Below are positions 36,172 to 45,046 of a DNA stretch of 64,000 bases, in pieces. Source of the DNA: Limimaricola cinnabarinus. GTDB lineage: Bacteria; Pseudomonadota; Alphaproteobacteria; Rhodobacterales; Rhodobacteraceae. The notes under the pieces are model-generated. The model did no database searches, had not been told where the DNA came from, and saw nothing but the letters and a program-made list of their open reading frames with translations. The position numbers were made by a program, and so were the translations under genes. The stretch's first letter is position 1. Every line of letters begins with the position of its first letter. Location: contig NZ_KZ304964.1 in NCBI RefSeq assembly GCF_002723615.1, forward strand, positions 1 through 64,000. Reading direction: 5' to 3'.

Positions 36172-37485
36172 ATGACCGTGACCCATCTCAAGGCCGCGAA
36201 ACACCGCCCCGAAAGCGACCAGGCCGACACCCGCGCCACCGTCGAGGCCATGCTGGCCGAGATCCGCGCGGGCGGCGAGGCCCGCGTCGCCAGCTATGCC
36301 AGCGAGCTCGATCGTTGGGACGGCCCGCTGCTGGTGGACCACGACACCCGCCGCGCCGCCGCCGCCCGGCTGCCCGAAAGCCTCAAGGAGGACATCCGCT
36401 TCGCCCATGCCAATATCCGCCGTTTCGCCGAGGCGCAGATGCGGACGGTGCAGGGCTGCGAGGTCGAAATCCTGCCCGGGCTCATCGCCGGGCAGCGGCA
36501 GATCCCGGTTTCGGCGGCGGGCTGCTACGTGCCCGGCGGGCGCTACAGCCACATCGCCTCGGCGCTGATGACCATCACCACCGCCAAGGTGGCGGGGGTG
36601 GGCCACATCACCGCCTGCTCGCCGCCGCGACCGGGCGAAGGCATCCCGGCGGCGATCCTCTACGCCATGGATCTGTGCGGCGCCGACGCGATCCTGAACC
36701 TGGGCGGCGTGCAGGGCGTGGCGGCGATGGCGGAGGGGCTCTACGGCCTGCCGCGCGTCGACATTCTCGTCGGCCCCGGCAACCAATACGTGGCCGAGGC
36801 CAAGCGCATCCTCTTCGGCGAGATCGGCATCGACATGTTCGCCGGCCCCACCGACAGCATGGTGCTGGCCGACGCGACCGCCGATCCGGAGATCGTCGCC
36901 GTCGATCTCGTCAGCCAGGCCGAGCATGGCTGGAACTCGCCGGTCTGGCTCGCCACCACCGACCGCGCCCTGGCCGAAAAGGTGATGCAGATCGTACCCG
37001 GGCTGATCGACGCGTTGCCCGAGCCCAACGCCTCGAGCGCCCGCGCCGCATGGGCCGATTTCGCAGAGGTGATACTCTGCGAGGATCGCGAGGCGATGGC
37101 GCGCGTCGCCGATGACTATGCGCCGGAGCACTTGCATGTGCAGGCCGCGGATCTCGACTGGTGGCTCGAGCGGCTGCGCGCCTATGGCTCGCTGTTCCTC
37201 GGCGAGGAGACCACCGTCGCCTATGGCGACAAGGCCTCGGGTCCGAACCACGTGCTGCCGACGTCGGGGGCGGCGCGCTACACCGGCGGGCTGTCGGTGC
37301 ACAAGTTCATGAAGACGGTGACCTGGCAGCGCGCCGACCGCGCCGCCTCGCGCCAACTTGGCGGGGCGACCGCCCGGATCAGCCGGGTCGAGGGGATGGA
37401 GGGCCATGCCCGCGCCGCTGACATCAGGCTCGAGCGCTACGCCGCGACCGAGCCCGGCCCCGCCGCTGCCAAAACGGCGGTCTGA
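36172..37485 (+). CDS. hpsN: HisD-fold alcohol dehydrogenase, HpsN (sulfopropanediol dehydrogenase) type, 437 aa
   Basis: The sequence is a HisD-family enzyme with zinc and catalytic features: YVPGGRYSHIASA (about 119-131), ILVGPGNQYVAEAK (198-211), VSQAEHGWNS (247-256; Gln249 and His252 at the HisD zinc-ligand positions), GDKASGPNHVLPTSGAARYT and MEGHARAAD near the C-terminus. The variant YVPGGRYSH and the sulfonate neighbourhood separate it from true histidinol dehydrogenase and match HpsN, which oxidises (R)-2,3-dihydroxypropane-1-sulfonate to sulfolactate in two NAD-linked steps. Because HisD enzymes act on an amino alcohol, the 2-amino analogue cysteinolic acid is also a plausible substrate here. 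It is the seventh gene from cuyA. Confidence 0.84.
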   Translation: MTVTHLKAAKHRPESDQADTRATVEAMLAEIRAGGEARVASYASELDRWDGPLLVDHDTRRAAAARLPESLKEDIRFAHANIRRFAEAQMRTVQGCEVEILPGLIAGQRQIPVSAAGCYVPGGRYSHIASALMTITTAKVAGVGHITACSPPRPGEGIPAAILYAMDLCGADAILNLGGVQGVAAMAEGLYGLPRVDILVGPGNQYVAEAKRILFGEIGIDMFAGPTDSMVLADATADPEIVAVDLVSQAEHGWNSPVWLATTDRALAEKVMQIVPGLIDALPEPNASSARAAWADFAEVILCEDREAMARVADDYAPEHLHVQAADLDWWLERLRAYGSLFLGEETTVAYGDKASGPNHVLPTSGAARYTGGLSVHKFMKTVTWQRADRAASRQLGGATARISRVEGMEGHARAADIRLERYAATEPGPAAAKTAV

Positions 37486-37540
37486 CCCGATCGGGCGTCC
37501 GGGCTAGGGCCCGGGCGCGCCCCGATCCGACGGAGACAAG

Positions 37541-38563
37541 ATGATGAACGTGACCGCCCTCGCGCCCGCAGCCCTGCGGGCGCCCGTCCTGCGCCTGCCT
37601 GTCCTGCTGCCCGGCTTCACCATTGCCGCCGTGGTTGCTATCGCAGCCAAGTTCATCTCCGAGCATTACGGCGCGCCCGCGATGCTGATGGCGCTGCTCT
37701 TGGGCATGACGTTGCAATTCCTGTCGCTCGAAGGGCGCTGTGTCGAGGGGATCGGTTTTACCGCCCGGCAGGTGCTGCGCTTTGGCGTGGCGCTCTTGGG
37801 GGCGCGGATTTCGGTGGAGCTGCTGCTTGATCTCGGGGCGGGGCTGATCGGGCTGATCGTGGCAGCGGTGGCCGCGACGATCCTGTTCGGCTTTCTAGCG
37901 GGCAAGGCCTTGGGCAAGGGCTGGCGCTTCGGCCTGCTCACAGGGGGCGCGGTGGCGATCTGCGGCGCCTCGGCCGCCATGGCCATCGCCGCGGTGCTGC
38001 CGCGCGATGAGAATTCGGAAACGGATCTGAGCTTCACCGTGCTCGGCGTCACCGTGCTGTCGACGATGGCGATGATCGCCTATCCGCTGCTGACCGGCTG
38101 GTTCGGCTTCGACACACGCACCACCGGCGTTTTCCTCGGCGCGACGATCCACGACGTGGCGCAGGTCGTCGGCGCGGGTTTTTCGATCTCGTCCGAGGCG
38201 GGCGAGACCGCCACGCTGGTCAAGCTCATTCGCGTCACCCTGCTCGCGCCCGTCGTGCTGCTGTTTTCGCTGGCGATCCGCGCCCGCGGCCTGGGCGACA
38301 GCGTCTCGGGCCGCAGGCCGCCGCTGATGCCGGGCTTCGTAGTCGGCTTTCTGGCGCTGGCGGCGCTGAACTCGCTGGGTCTCGTGCCCGCCGCGCTGGC
38401 GGATCTGCTGGCGGACGCATCGGGCTGGGCGCTGCTGATCGCCATTGCGGCGGTGGGGATGAAGACCTCGCTGGCCACGGTGCTTCAGGTGGGCGGAGCC
38501 GCCATCGCGCTCATTGCCGCCGAGACGGTCTTCCTCGCGGTGATCTTCGTCGCAGCCCTTTGA
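37541..38563 (+). CDS. YeiH/UPF0324-family putative sulfate/sulfite exporter, 340 aa
   Basis: About ten hydrophobic segments are seen. Family motifs include LLGMTLQFLSLEGRCVEGIG, GVALLGARISVELLLDLG and GGAVAICGASAAMAIAAVLP, as well as GATIHDVAQVVGAGFSISSE. The family (Pfam Cons_hypoth698) is annotated as a putative sulfate exporter and is commonly found with sulfonate degradation genes, where it would remove sulfite or sulfate released by desulfonation. A CGGAGACAAG site precedes the ATG. It lies 55 bp after the HpsN-type gene and closes the operon, which fits disposal of CuyA-derived sulfite. Confidence 0.84.
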   Translation: MMNVTALAPAALRAPVLRLPVLLPGFTIAAVVAIAAKFISEHYGAPAMLMALLLGMTLQFLSLEGRCVEGIGFTARQVLRFGVALLGARISVELLLDLGAGLIGLIVAAVAATILFGFLAGKALGKGWRFGLLTGGAVAICGASAAMAIAAVLPRDENSETDLSFTVLGVTVLSTMAMIAYPLLTGWFGFDTRTTGVFLGATIHDVAQVVGAGFSISSEAGETATLVKLIRVTLLAPVVLLFSLAIRARGLGDSVSGRRPPLMPGFVVGFLALAALNSLGLVPAALADLLADASGWALLIAIAAVGMKTSLATVLQVGGAAIALIAAETVFLAVIFVAAL

Positions 38564-39281
38564 GACCCCGATGCGGCGGACCGCGCCGGGACCTTCGGGG
38601 CCCGACCGATCACGGGCCTGCACTGCCGGATGCGTTTGAGGCGCGGGCTTCCGACCCCACTTCATGGCGAGACGCCCCCCTGCCCTGCCAGGCAAGGCGA
38701 ATGGCATACGAGGTCGGATCGGCGGAGGCGCAGGTCTTCACCGGATCAATCACGTCCGTCGCCATGCGCGACGGGGCGGGCCTACGAGCCGTGGCCCAAG
38801 GCCGCGGAGTCTGTGACCTCCCGGTTCGTGGCGCTGGCCCGCAGGCCATGAACATCGCTGCGAAGCCGGGCGATTCTCCCAAACCGCGCGATCAGGCAAG
38901 CCACGCTCGATCGAATCAGTCCTCCGCCACCTGGCTTCCAGTGGAACTTCACATCCATACAAAGAAGGAAATTCCTTATAAACAGTGCCTTAAACAAGAA
39001 CACTCGTGCAACGCACGGTCTAACCACGACTTCAATACATTTTTGTGATTGCTTAAATGGGGGCAATTGTGCATCCCTGCTTACAGCATTGCCTATAGAG
39101 AGGCTGGACGACGATGCCGTTGTAGACGCCGATACCAAACAAGACGAGAGCCCGATCAGTTGGCGCTGATCGAGCTCTCTATAAGTCTTGGCTGCTAAAA
39201 GCCCTATACACCCCCTTTTTAGCAGCCGCTCCGATCCCTTTGCAAGCCTTTGTAGCTTGCGAGATTGCGAAAGTGCGCGAA
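38564..39281. other. Replication control region upstream of rep, with stacked inverted repeats
   Basis: No protein-like frame is convincing in this gap. The DNA becomes AT-richer after 38940. It contains a 6-bp palindrome AAGGAA-A-TTCCTT (38965-38977), a two-step hairpin (GAGAG-CCC-GATCAG with CTGATC-GAG-CTCTC, 39146-39179) and a longer-spaced inverted repeat GGCTGCTAAAA (39190-39200)/TTTTAGCAGCC (39217-39227). The last two lie just before the replication gene and could belong to an origin, a transcription attenuator or an antisense-RNA copy control. Confidence 0.5.
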
Positions 39282-40217
39282 ATGCTTGGATTCAACCCCG
39301 CAGCCACCGGCTTTACCGCCCTCCCCCAGGAGCTACTGGCCCTTCCGATGAGCGACGGCGCCTTTCGGACGCTGGTGCTGCTTTGCTCGCACGCCTCGTC
39401 CGAGACCGGCGAATGCTACCCCTCGCAGGCGCAGCTCGCCGCGATGATGGGCAAGAGCAAGGGCAGCGTTTCGGCCCATGTGAAGGAGCTGCGCGGTCTC
39501 GGTCTGGTTCGGACCGAAACGCAGACCTGTCGCCATGGCGGCAATTACCGCCTGCGCTACCTCGTCACCTTCTGGCGCGATTGGCGGGCCGCGTTGCGGC
39601 GTCGAAAGGGGGCACCTTCGGTTCAGCCCGTTGAACGCCCCGTTCAGCCCGCCGAACGCCATAAGAAGAAAAACCATATCCAAGTAAACCACACCCCCGC
39701 ACGACATCCTGCCCCCGCCGCGACACAGGCGACCGATCGCCCGGCCGATGCGGCTGTCGTATCGGTGGTGGATGATCTTGTTCGGGATTGGCGCGCCGCC
39801 AAGGGGAGCGCACCGTTTCCACGGTTCGAGACGGAGGTTCCACAGAAGCTGATCGACGCGACTCGACGCATGGTCCGAAGCATGACGGCACCGCAGAGCC
39901 GCCCTACCCTGCCTGAGATCCGTGTGTCACTGCGCAGGATCTGGCAGGACAAGGGCATCGCAATCGAAGAACCACTGCTCGAAGGCCAGTCGCATCTGCT
40001 GGAGCGTGCCGCCGATCCGCGCGGCCTGCTGCAACGGCTTCGCGCGCATCTCGCCGCGCAATGGCCGCGCCACTGGCGCCGCATGTCGACGCCGACGCAG
40101 TTCGAGGCAATGATCGCCAGCCTGCCGCCACCACCGGTGGATATCGAAGCCAAGCTACGGCTATTGGCGAGCGATCTCCGACGGCATGCCGCGCTGCAGG
40201 CGAGGTCTGCCGCGTGA
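39282..40217 (+). CDS. Plasmid replication initiator-like winged-helix protein, about 311 aa
   Basis: The N-terminal 100 residues are a winged helix of replication-protein type: LSDGAFRTLVLL-like sequence (MSDGAFRTLVLLCSHASSET) followed by CYPSQAQLAAMMGKSKGSVS and an HVKELRGLGLV recognition helix. The middle (about 125-165) is a basic, proline-rich linker, and the C-terminal part is helical and Arg-rich. The start is uncertain: ATG 39282 begins MLGFNPAATGF, while GTG 39273 and TTG 39240 would lengthen it. Location directly upstream of parA and parB is the best functional evidence. It is not a typical RepC or DnaA-like initiator. Confidence 0.7.
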   Translation: MLGFNPAATGFTALPQELLALPMSDGAFRTLVLLCSHASSETGECYPSQAQLAAMMGKSKGSVSAHVKELRGLGLVRTETQTCRHGGNYRLRYLVTFWRDWRAALRRRKGAPSVQPVERPVQPAERHKKKNHIQVNHTPARHPAPAATQATDRPADAAVVSVVDDLVRDWRAAKGSAPFPRFETEVPQKLIDATRRMVRSMTAPQSRPTLPEIRVSLRRIWQDKGIAIEEPLLEGQSHLLERAADPRGLLQRLRAHLAAQWPRHWRRMSTPTQFEAMIASLPPPPVDIEAKLRLLASDLRRHAALQARSAA

Positions 40218-40233
40218 TTACCACGGTAATCAC
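40214..40233. repeat. 20-bp palindrome, candidate parS or par operator, copy 1
   Basis: GTGATTACCACGGTAATCAC spans the rep stop codon and has 9-bp arms around AC. A nearly identical perfect palindrome occurs 163 bp downstream at 40377. Both are preceded by CGC. They bracket the short gap between rep and parA, the usual position of the partition promoter, so they are likely ParB- or ParA-binding sites or the centromere itself. Confidence 0.65.
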
Positions 40234-40376
40234 ACGGGCCCCACGGGCCAGCCGAGCGGCCGGACCGCAGCGCGAAGGCAACGGTTTCTCGCCCGGTGCC
40301 CATTCAATGCGAATATCTCGTCAGCTTGAGCTGACGCGGCTACATGAATGGCACAGGATCGAACTCGACATTTCGC

Positions 40377-40396
40377 GTGATTACCGCGGTAATCAC
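40377..40396. repeat. 20-bp palindrome, candidate parS or par operator, copy 2
   Basis: GTGATTACCGCGGTAATCAC is a perfect palindrome, differing from the copy at 40214 only at one central base. It lies 26 bp before the preferred parA start codon (40422), a position suited to autorepression by ParA or ParB. If translation began further upstream at 40344 the palindrome would be coding, giving VITAVIT, which is a reason to prefer the later start. Confidence 0.65.
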
Positions 40397-40421
40397 CCCA
40401 TACAAAAAGGCGCCAACCCGA

Positions 40422-41756
40422 ATGCTGCGAACATTCATAGGTGAACTCTCTGGCACGATGCAGGTCGTCAACAGCCGGTTGAGGCGAGATCTGACGATGC
40501 GTTCGCGGGTCGAAAAGAAATTCTCGATGCGCGAGGTGGGCGACCTGCTCGGACTCACCAAGAACTACTACGAAAGCATCCTGCCCAAGAGCGCCGAGGA
40601 GGAGGAGAGCTTTCCCACGGGTGTCCGCGATGGCCGCGAGCGTCATTATACGCTCGACGAGCTGATGCTGATCCGCGCGCATCTGCAAAGCCTGCCGAAC
40701 CGGCGCCGCCCCTACCTGCATTGGCGTCAGCCGGGCGACCCGCTGAAGATCGTGACCTTCGGAGCGCAGAAAGGCGGTACCGGCAAGAGCCTGTCCGCCG
40801 CACATTTCGCGCAGTATCTGACTATGAATTACGGGCTGCGCGTCGGCCTCATCGATTGCGATCCGCAGGCGACCGCCAGCCTCTATTTCGCCGATGACGA
40901 GTCGCATCTCTTCGACCCCGAGATAGCCACCGTCGCCGCCTTCATGGGCGTGTCGGAGCCCGGCGAGACCGATCTCGTGACCCGGCCCACCGCCGAACTC
41001 GACGCGATGTGGCAGCCGACGCCATGGGCCGGCATCCGGCTGATCCCCGGCGGCAGCGATATCCAAAACGGTGACATCAGCCTGTTCCTGCTAGCACAGC
41101 GCGCGCAGATCCCAGTGCATTCGGTGCTGAAGAACGCCATCGAGCGGTGGGATGAGGAGTATGGCCCCAAAACGCGTTTTGCCGACCTGCGTCGTGCCGA
41201 TGGCAGCTTCAACCTCGATCGCTACACGAAGGCGCTGCGCGAAACGGTCGATGTGATCGTTATCGACCAGCAGCCCAGCCTGACGCTGATGCAGCTCAAC
41301 GGCCTTGTCGCCGCAACATCGGTGATCGTGCCGCAGACGATGAAAGGCTTTGATCTCAGCACGCTCAGCACCTATTCGCAGAACATCGCCGAGTATCTCG
41401 ACTATATTGAGGAGACCTCGGCCGAGGCGATCGGGATCGGCCGCCACGTGGTGCTGCCGACGATCGTACAGGAGGCGAACGACAAGGATGTCGACCAGAT
41501 CGTCGATCTGTACCAGCGGGCGCCGGAGCTGTTTCTGCAGGTCTGGTATCCACGCTCCGACGCGGTGGCCAACGCCGCTGAAGAGTACAAGAGCATCTAC
41601 GAATACGACCCGCCCCGGTCGCGCCGGGCCTCGACCAAGACCTTCATCGACAGCGCCAACGCGGTGAATGACGCGCTAGTAGATGTGGTCTGGGGTAGCG
41701 CCCTGCCAAGCCGTGGCTATGCGAGAGACTTCATCAAGGCGAGGTGGCAGGAATGA
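40422..41756 (+). CDS. parA: Plasmid partition ATPase ParA, 444 aa
   Basis: This is a type Ia ParA. The N-terminal 100 residues include a MerR-like helix-turn-helix (FSMREVGDLLGLTKNYYESI), and the ATPase domain carries the deviant Walker A KGGTGKS (residues 117-123). DCDPQATASLYF and VIVIDQQPSLTLMQLNG follow as Walker A-prime and B regions. The start at 40422 has AAAAGGCG upstream and leaves the palindrome at 40377-40396 in the promoter. It moves plasmid copies apart together with ParB, whose start overlaps its stop (ATGA). The N-terminal domain normally represses the par operon. Confidence 0.9.
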   Translation: MLRTFIGELSGTMQVVNSRLRRDLTMRSRVEKKFSMREVGDLLGLTKNYYESILPKSAEEEESFPTGVRDGRERHYTLDELMLIRAHLQSLPNRRRPYLHWRQPGDPLKIVTFGAQKGGTGKSLSAAHFAQYLTMNYGLRVGLIDCDPQATASLYFADDESHLFDPEIATVAAFMGVSEPGETDLVTRPTAELDAMWQPTPWAGIRLIPGGSDIQNGDISLFLLAQRAQIPVHSVLKNAIERWDEEYGPKTRFADLRRADGSFNLDRYTKALRETVDVIVIDQQPSLTLMQLNGLVAATSVIVPQTMKGFDLSTLSTYSQNIAEYLDYIEETSAEAIGIGRHVVLPTIVQEANDKDVDQIVDLYQRAPELFLQVWYPRSDAVANAAEEYKSIYEYDPPRSRRASTKTFIDSANAVNDALVDVVWGSALPSRGYARDFIKARWQE

Positions 41757-42790
41757 GAAAGCGCAAGCTGAACGCGAAACCTTTGGCCTCCGACGAGATC
41801 GAGAAACGACAGTCCACGGCGCCCACGGCCAAGGCGGTGCCGCTCGGCGGCCAGTGGGGCGGCGCCATCAAGGGGCAGATCGCCGTGACCCGGCGCGAGC
41901 TCGACGCCGCCCGCGAGCGGCTGGCGACGGTGCGCGAGGGTGTGCTGCGCGGCGTGATCGCGCTGGAGATCGACCCGGACGCGATCGTGGATGCGGTTGG
42001 CACCGACAGGGTCGGCGATTGGAGCGACGACGCCGATTTCGACGCGCTGGTGCGCAACATCCGCGAGCGCGGCCAGACCCAGCCGATCCGGGTGCGGCCC
42101 GAGGATCCGGCTTGGCGACCGGCCGAGGCCAATCCGCTTGCCATCGATGAGGCCGCGCGCTTCGTGCTGCAATCGGGGCGGCGGCGGCTCGCCGCCTGCC
42201 GCAAGCTCGGCCTGCCGGTGCGCGCCCTGATCGCCACGGATATCGCCCAGGCCCTCGGCCAAGGTGCCGACGCGCTGACCGCCGCAGGCGGCAGCGTCGA
42301 GGCGTTGGCCGATCTCGAGGAGCGCTTTGCCGAAAACACGATGCGACAGGCGCTGTCGCCGATCGAGCAGCTGCTGTCGGTGGGCGAGATCGCGGCGCTA
42401 TTGCCCCAGATGAGCCAGCGCGCTATCGCCAGCCGGCTCAACGTGCCGCAGGCCACGGTCTCGATCGGGCTGACCTGCTTTCGCAACCGCGATGAGCTGC
42501 TGCAGCGGGCGCCGACGGATGCCACGCATCGCGATCTGCGGATACTCGCACCGACGCTGGGGCAGGGGGGGCAGGCCGTGGCAGCCATGCCCGACGATGC
42601 CAGACCGAAGCCTACCCGACCCCGTGCGAGGGGGCGCAAGCTGCATCTGCCGCAGGGCGGGTCCGTCGCGGTGAAGGAGACGGCGCGCGGCATGACGCTG
42701 GCCGTCCGCAACATCAGCGTTCCCGAGCAGCGGCGTGCCGAGTTCGAGCGTGATCTTCTGGCGCTGCTCGGTCGCTATGAGCGGGAGTAG
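41753..42790 (+). CDS. parB: Plasmid partition protein ParB, 345 aa
   Basis: A ParB/Spo0J N-terminal domain is seen around residues 85-150 (LVRNIRERGQTQPIRVRPED, then LQSGRRRLAACRKLGLPVRA), followed by a helix-turn-helix region at about 190-250 (ENTMRQALSPIEQLLSVGEI, ASRLNVPQATVSIGLTCF). The C-terminus would dimerise. It should bind the centromere, for which the two 20-bp palindromes upstream of parA are the obvious candidates, and activate ParA ATPase. It overlaps parA by four bases and ends the replication/partition operon. Confidence 0.9.
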   Translation: MRKRKLNAKPLASDEIEKRQSTAPTAKAVPLGGQWGGAIKGQIAVTRRELDAARERLATVREGVLRGVIALEIDPDAIVDAVGTDRVGDWSDDADFDALVRNIRERGQTQPIRVRPEDPAWRPAEANPLAIDEAARFVLQSGRRRLAACRKLGLPVRALIATDIAQALGQGADALTAAGGSVEALADLEERFAENTMRQALSPIEQLLSVGEIAALLPQMSQRAIASRLNVPQATVSIGLTCFRNRDELLQRAPTDATHRDLRILAPTLGQGGQAVAAMPDDARPKPTRPRARGRKLHLPQGGSVAVKETARGMTLAVRNISVPEQRRAEFERDLLALLGRYERE

Positions 42791-43869
42791 CGATCGCCGG
42801 TGAGGCGCTCGCGCTGGGGCCTAACATCGTTTCCCGGACCTGAAGCAACACTGGCAGCGTGACAACTTTGTCCGAGGCACAGTTGGCCCCCGGCCAACTG
42901 GCGCAGCAGCAGCGCCGCCGCCTGCGCACCGAGCCGCAGCCGGTCCTGTCGCACGGTGGTAAGCGGTGGGAACACGAAGTCGGCGGTCTGGATGTCGTTG
43001 AAGCCGATCAGCGACACGTCGTCGGGCACTCGCAGCCCGCGCGCATCCAGCGTCGAAGCAAGGGCGATGGCAAGCTGGTCCGAGGCGCTGATCACCGCCG
43101 TGGGGTAGGGGCGAGCGCCACGAACTCCGCTGCCGCGCGCCCGGCCTCGAGCGAGAAATCCCGAGATCCGAACCGCGCCCCAGGAAGCGCCAACCCATGC
43201 GAGGCCAGCGCCTCGACCACCCCGGCGCGGAGCTCGGTGTCGAGCACCTTGCCCTTGAGGTCCGAGAGAAAGGTGATGTCGCGATGCCTGAGAGCGGCGA
43301 GGTGATCGACCGCCAGCCGCATGCCCGCGCGGTTGTCGCTGCGCACCGAGGGAAAGCCGCCCGCGGCCGGCCATTAGTAAGCAAAGACGACGCGGGATGC
43401 GATGTCGGGCGCTTTGAGTTCGGCCCGCGTCGCTTGCGGCAGCAAGCCGTCGAAGCAGACCAGCCCATCGACCCGCGCCTCGCGCAGATGCGGCAGCAGC
43501 GACTGGCCGCCGCGCAGGACAGAGCGGCTGTCAGCGACGAGCAGGTCGGTGCCCTGCGCCGAAAGCGTCTCCTGCAACCCGGCGAAGATCGCCGAGAAGA
43601 ACGGGTTGCCTAGATCCGGCATAATGGCGCGCATCGAATTGGCGCGTTGACGCCGCAGGTTGCGGACTATGGAGTTCACCCGATAGCCGTGCCGGTCGAC
43701 CACCGCCATCACGCGCCTGGCGTGTGGTCTCCAACACTCGTTCGGGATGCGACAGGGTGCGGCTGACCGTGGCGGTCGATACGCTGCTGAGGCGGGCGAT
43801 ATGCTTGATGCTGAGCGATTTCTCCCTTGGCGCGGCCTGGCGTGGTTCCGCACCGTCCATGTAATCCAT
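42791..43869 (-). pseudogene. Broken LacI-family regulator
   Basis: Minus-strand pieces in three frames make one LacI protein. The N-terminal helix-turn-helix (SIKHIARLSSVSTATVSRTL) starts at the ATG at 43869. Next come a dimerisation/ligand segment (RAIMPDLGNPFFSAIFAGLQ), a stop near 43377, then MRLAVDHLAALRHRDITFLS and, after another shift, PTAVISASDQLAIALASTL with GFNDIQTADFVFPPLTTVRQ, ending near 42790. At least three disruptions are present, so the gene is dead. Its start codon overlaps the stop of an IS256-type remnant, placing the IS right at its promoter. Confidence 0.75.
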
Positions 43870-44655
43870 TACATTTCTGTTGACAGGTATTTCACGCCGT
43901 ATTTCTCGACGAAGACGTCCAGCGCGGCCTCGGCGGCGACATGGGTCTCGGCCTGCCAGATCTCGCGCAGGTCGGTTTTGACGGCAGGCTGGAGAGACTT
44001 GGGGGCCTTGTTCAGCACGTTCGACGTCTTGTGAACCCAGCACCTCTGTTGCCTGGTGCTGGGGAAGACCTCATTGAGCGCCTTCCAGAACCCGAGCGCG
44101 CCGTCGCCGACAGCAAGTTCGGGCGCGCAGGTCAGGCCGCGCGCCTTGAGGTCGACCAGCAGTTCGCGCTAGCTCTGCGCGTTCTCGCGCAGGCCGACTT
44201 GAAAGCCCACGAGCTCTTTCTTTCTTTCCTTCCGGCGTCGCGCCAATGAGAACCAGCATGCATTCGGCTTGCGGCTCCATCCGGACCTGGAGATAGAGGA
44301 CCGGCAGCAATGCATCGAGGCTGCGGGAGCGTCGTGCCCATCGGGGCAGGATCGCGGAGGTGAACCGGATCTTGTCTGCTTCGTTCTCCGCGGACCGATC
44401 CCGGACCTTCGGCCGCCTCACCCCGAGCCCGCCGATCCCGGTCTGGATCTCACGCTCGGGGCCGTAGCCATGCCGAACCACGCGCTGGCGCCCATCCGGC
44501 AGGCGGGTCTCGGCAAGCTCTGCGACAAAGGCATCCGCCTCCGCCCGCAAGGCCGCAGCCAGCATCCGGCGCGCCCCCTCGCGGGCAATCTCGGTCAGGG
44601 GATCGTCCAGCGAATGGGGCTGACGAAGCGGGATGATGTCGGTATCGTTCTTCAT
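43869..44655 (-). pseudogene. Truncated, mutated IS256-family transposase
   Basis: The start (MKNDTDIIPLRQPHSLDDPL at 44655, with GGAGCGATACGCC upstream) and segments such as YGPEREIQTGIGGLGVRRPK and SAILPRWARRSRSLDALLPVLY, then CWVHKTSNVLNKAPKSLQP, identify an IS256/MULE transposase. An AAAG duplication near 44220 shifts the frame. A stop codon replaces a Trp just downstream (NAQS-stop). The C-terminal third, with the last catalytic Glu, is missing after EKYGVKY, where the sequence joins the LacI start. The left IS end lies near 44745. Confidence 0.75.
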
Positions 44656-44757
44656 GGCGTATCGCTCCTTCGGGAGGTTCTGACAGGCTTCAGCACCCGC
44701 CACGATACGCCGCCTTCTCAGACCGCATCACCCATTTTCAGCCATAGCTCGGACATG

Positions 44758-44800
44758 ACCGCCTCAAGCTTGAACTCGCGGCTGAACGTTCGTCTCTTCA
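44758..44800 (-). pseudogene. Fragment of an IS3-type OrfA interrupted by the IS256 element
   Basis: The frame from 44800 reads MKRRTFSREFKLEAV, the standard OrfA start. It then runs directly into DNA that belongs to the IS256-type left end (sequence MSELWLKMGDAV, stop). No further orfA sequence exists on the other side within the window. This indicates an IS256-type insertion or a deletion into an older IS3-type element. Confidence 0.6.
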
Positions 44801-45046
44801 TCTGAGGTCTCTAATCCCATGGTCACGATCTTATCATCGTGTCCACGAGACCGGCAGCAGCCCATTGATATTGACGTCGCTTCCCGCATGACCTTTCGGG
44901 GCGAGGACGGATCACCCCTGCTCCAAGCTTCGATCAGGTTGGGATGATAGCATGGGAAGGCTTGCGGAGCGCTGGGAAAGCGCTCTCCGCTCTCTCGGTT
45001 AAGCAGTTGCGCCGGGTTTCCAGAAGACAGGTTGAAACGCGCCCCT

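Noticed and set aside
36172-37485. Annotation as biosynthetic histidinol dehydrogenase
   Set aside because: It lies in a tauABC-cuyA operon with no other his gene, and it carries the YVPGGRYSH variant that I associate with HpsN-type enzymes.
39282-40217. Annotation of the replication gene as RepC of a repABC plasmid
   Set aside because: The order is rep-parA-parB, not repA-repB-repC, and the N-terminal sequence does not resemble RepC.
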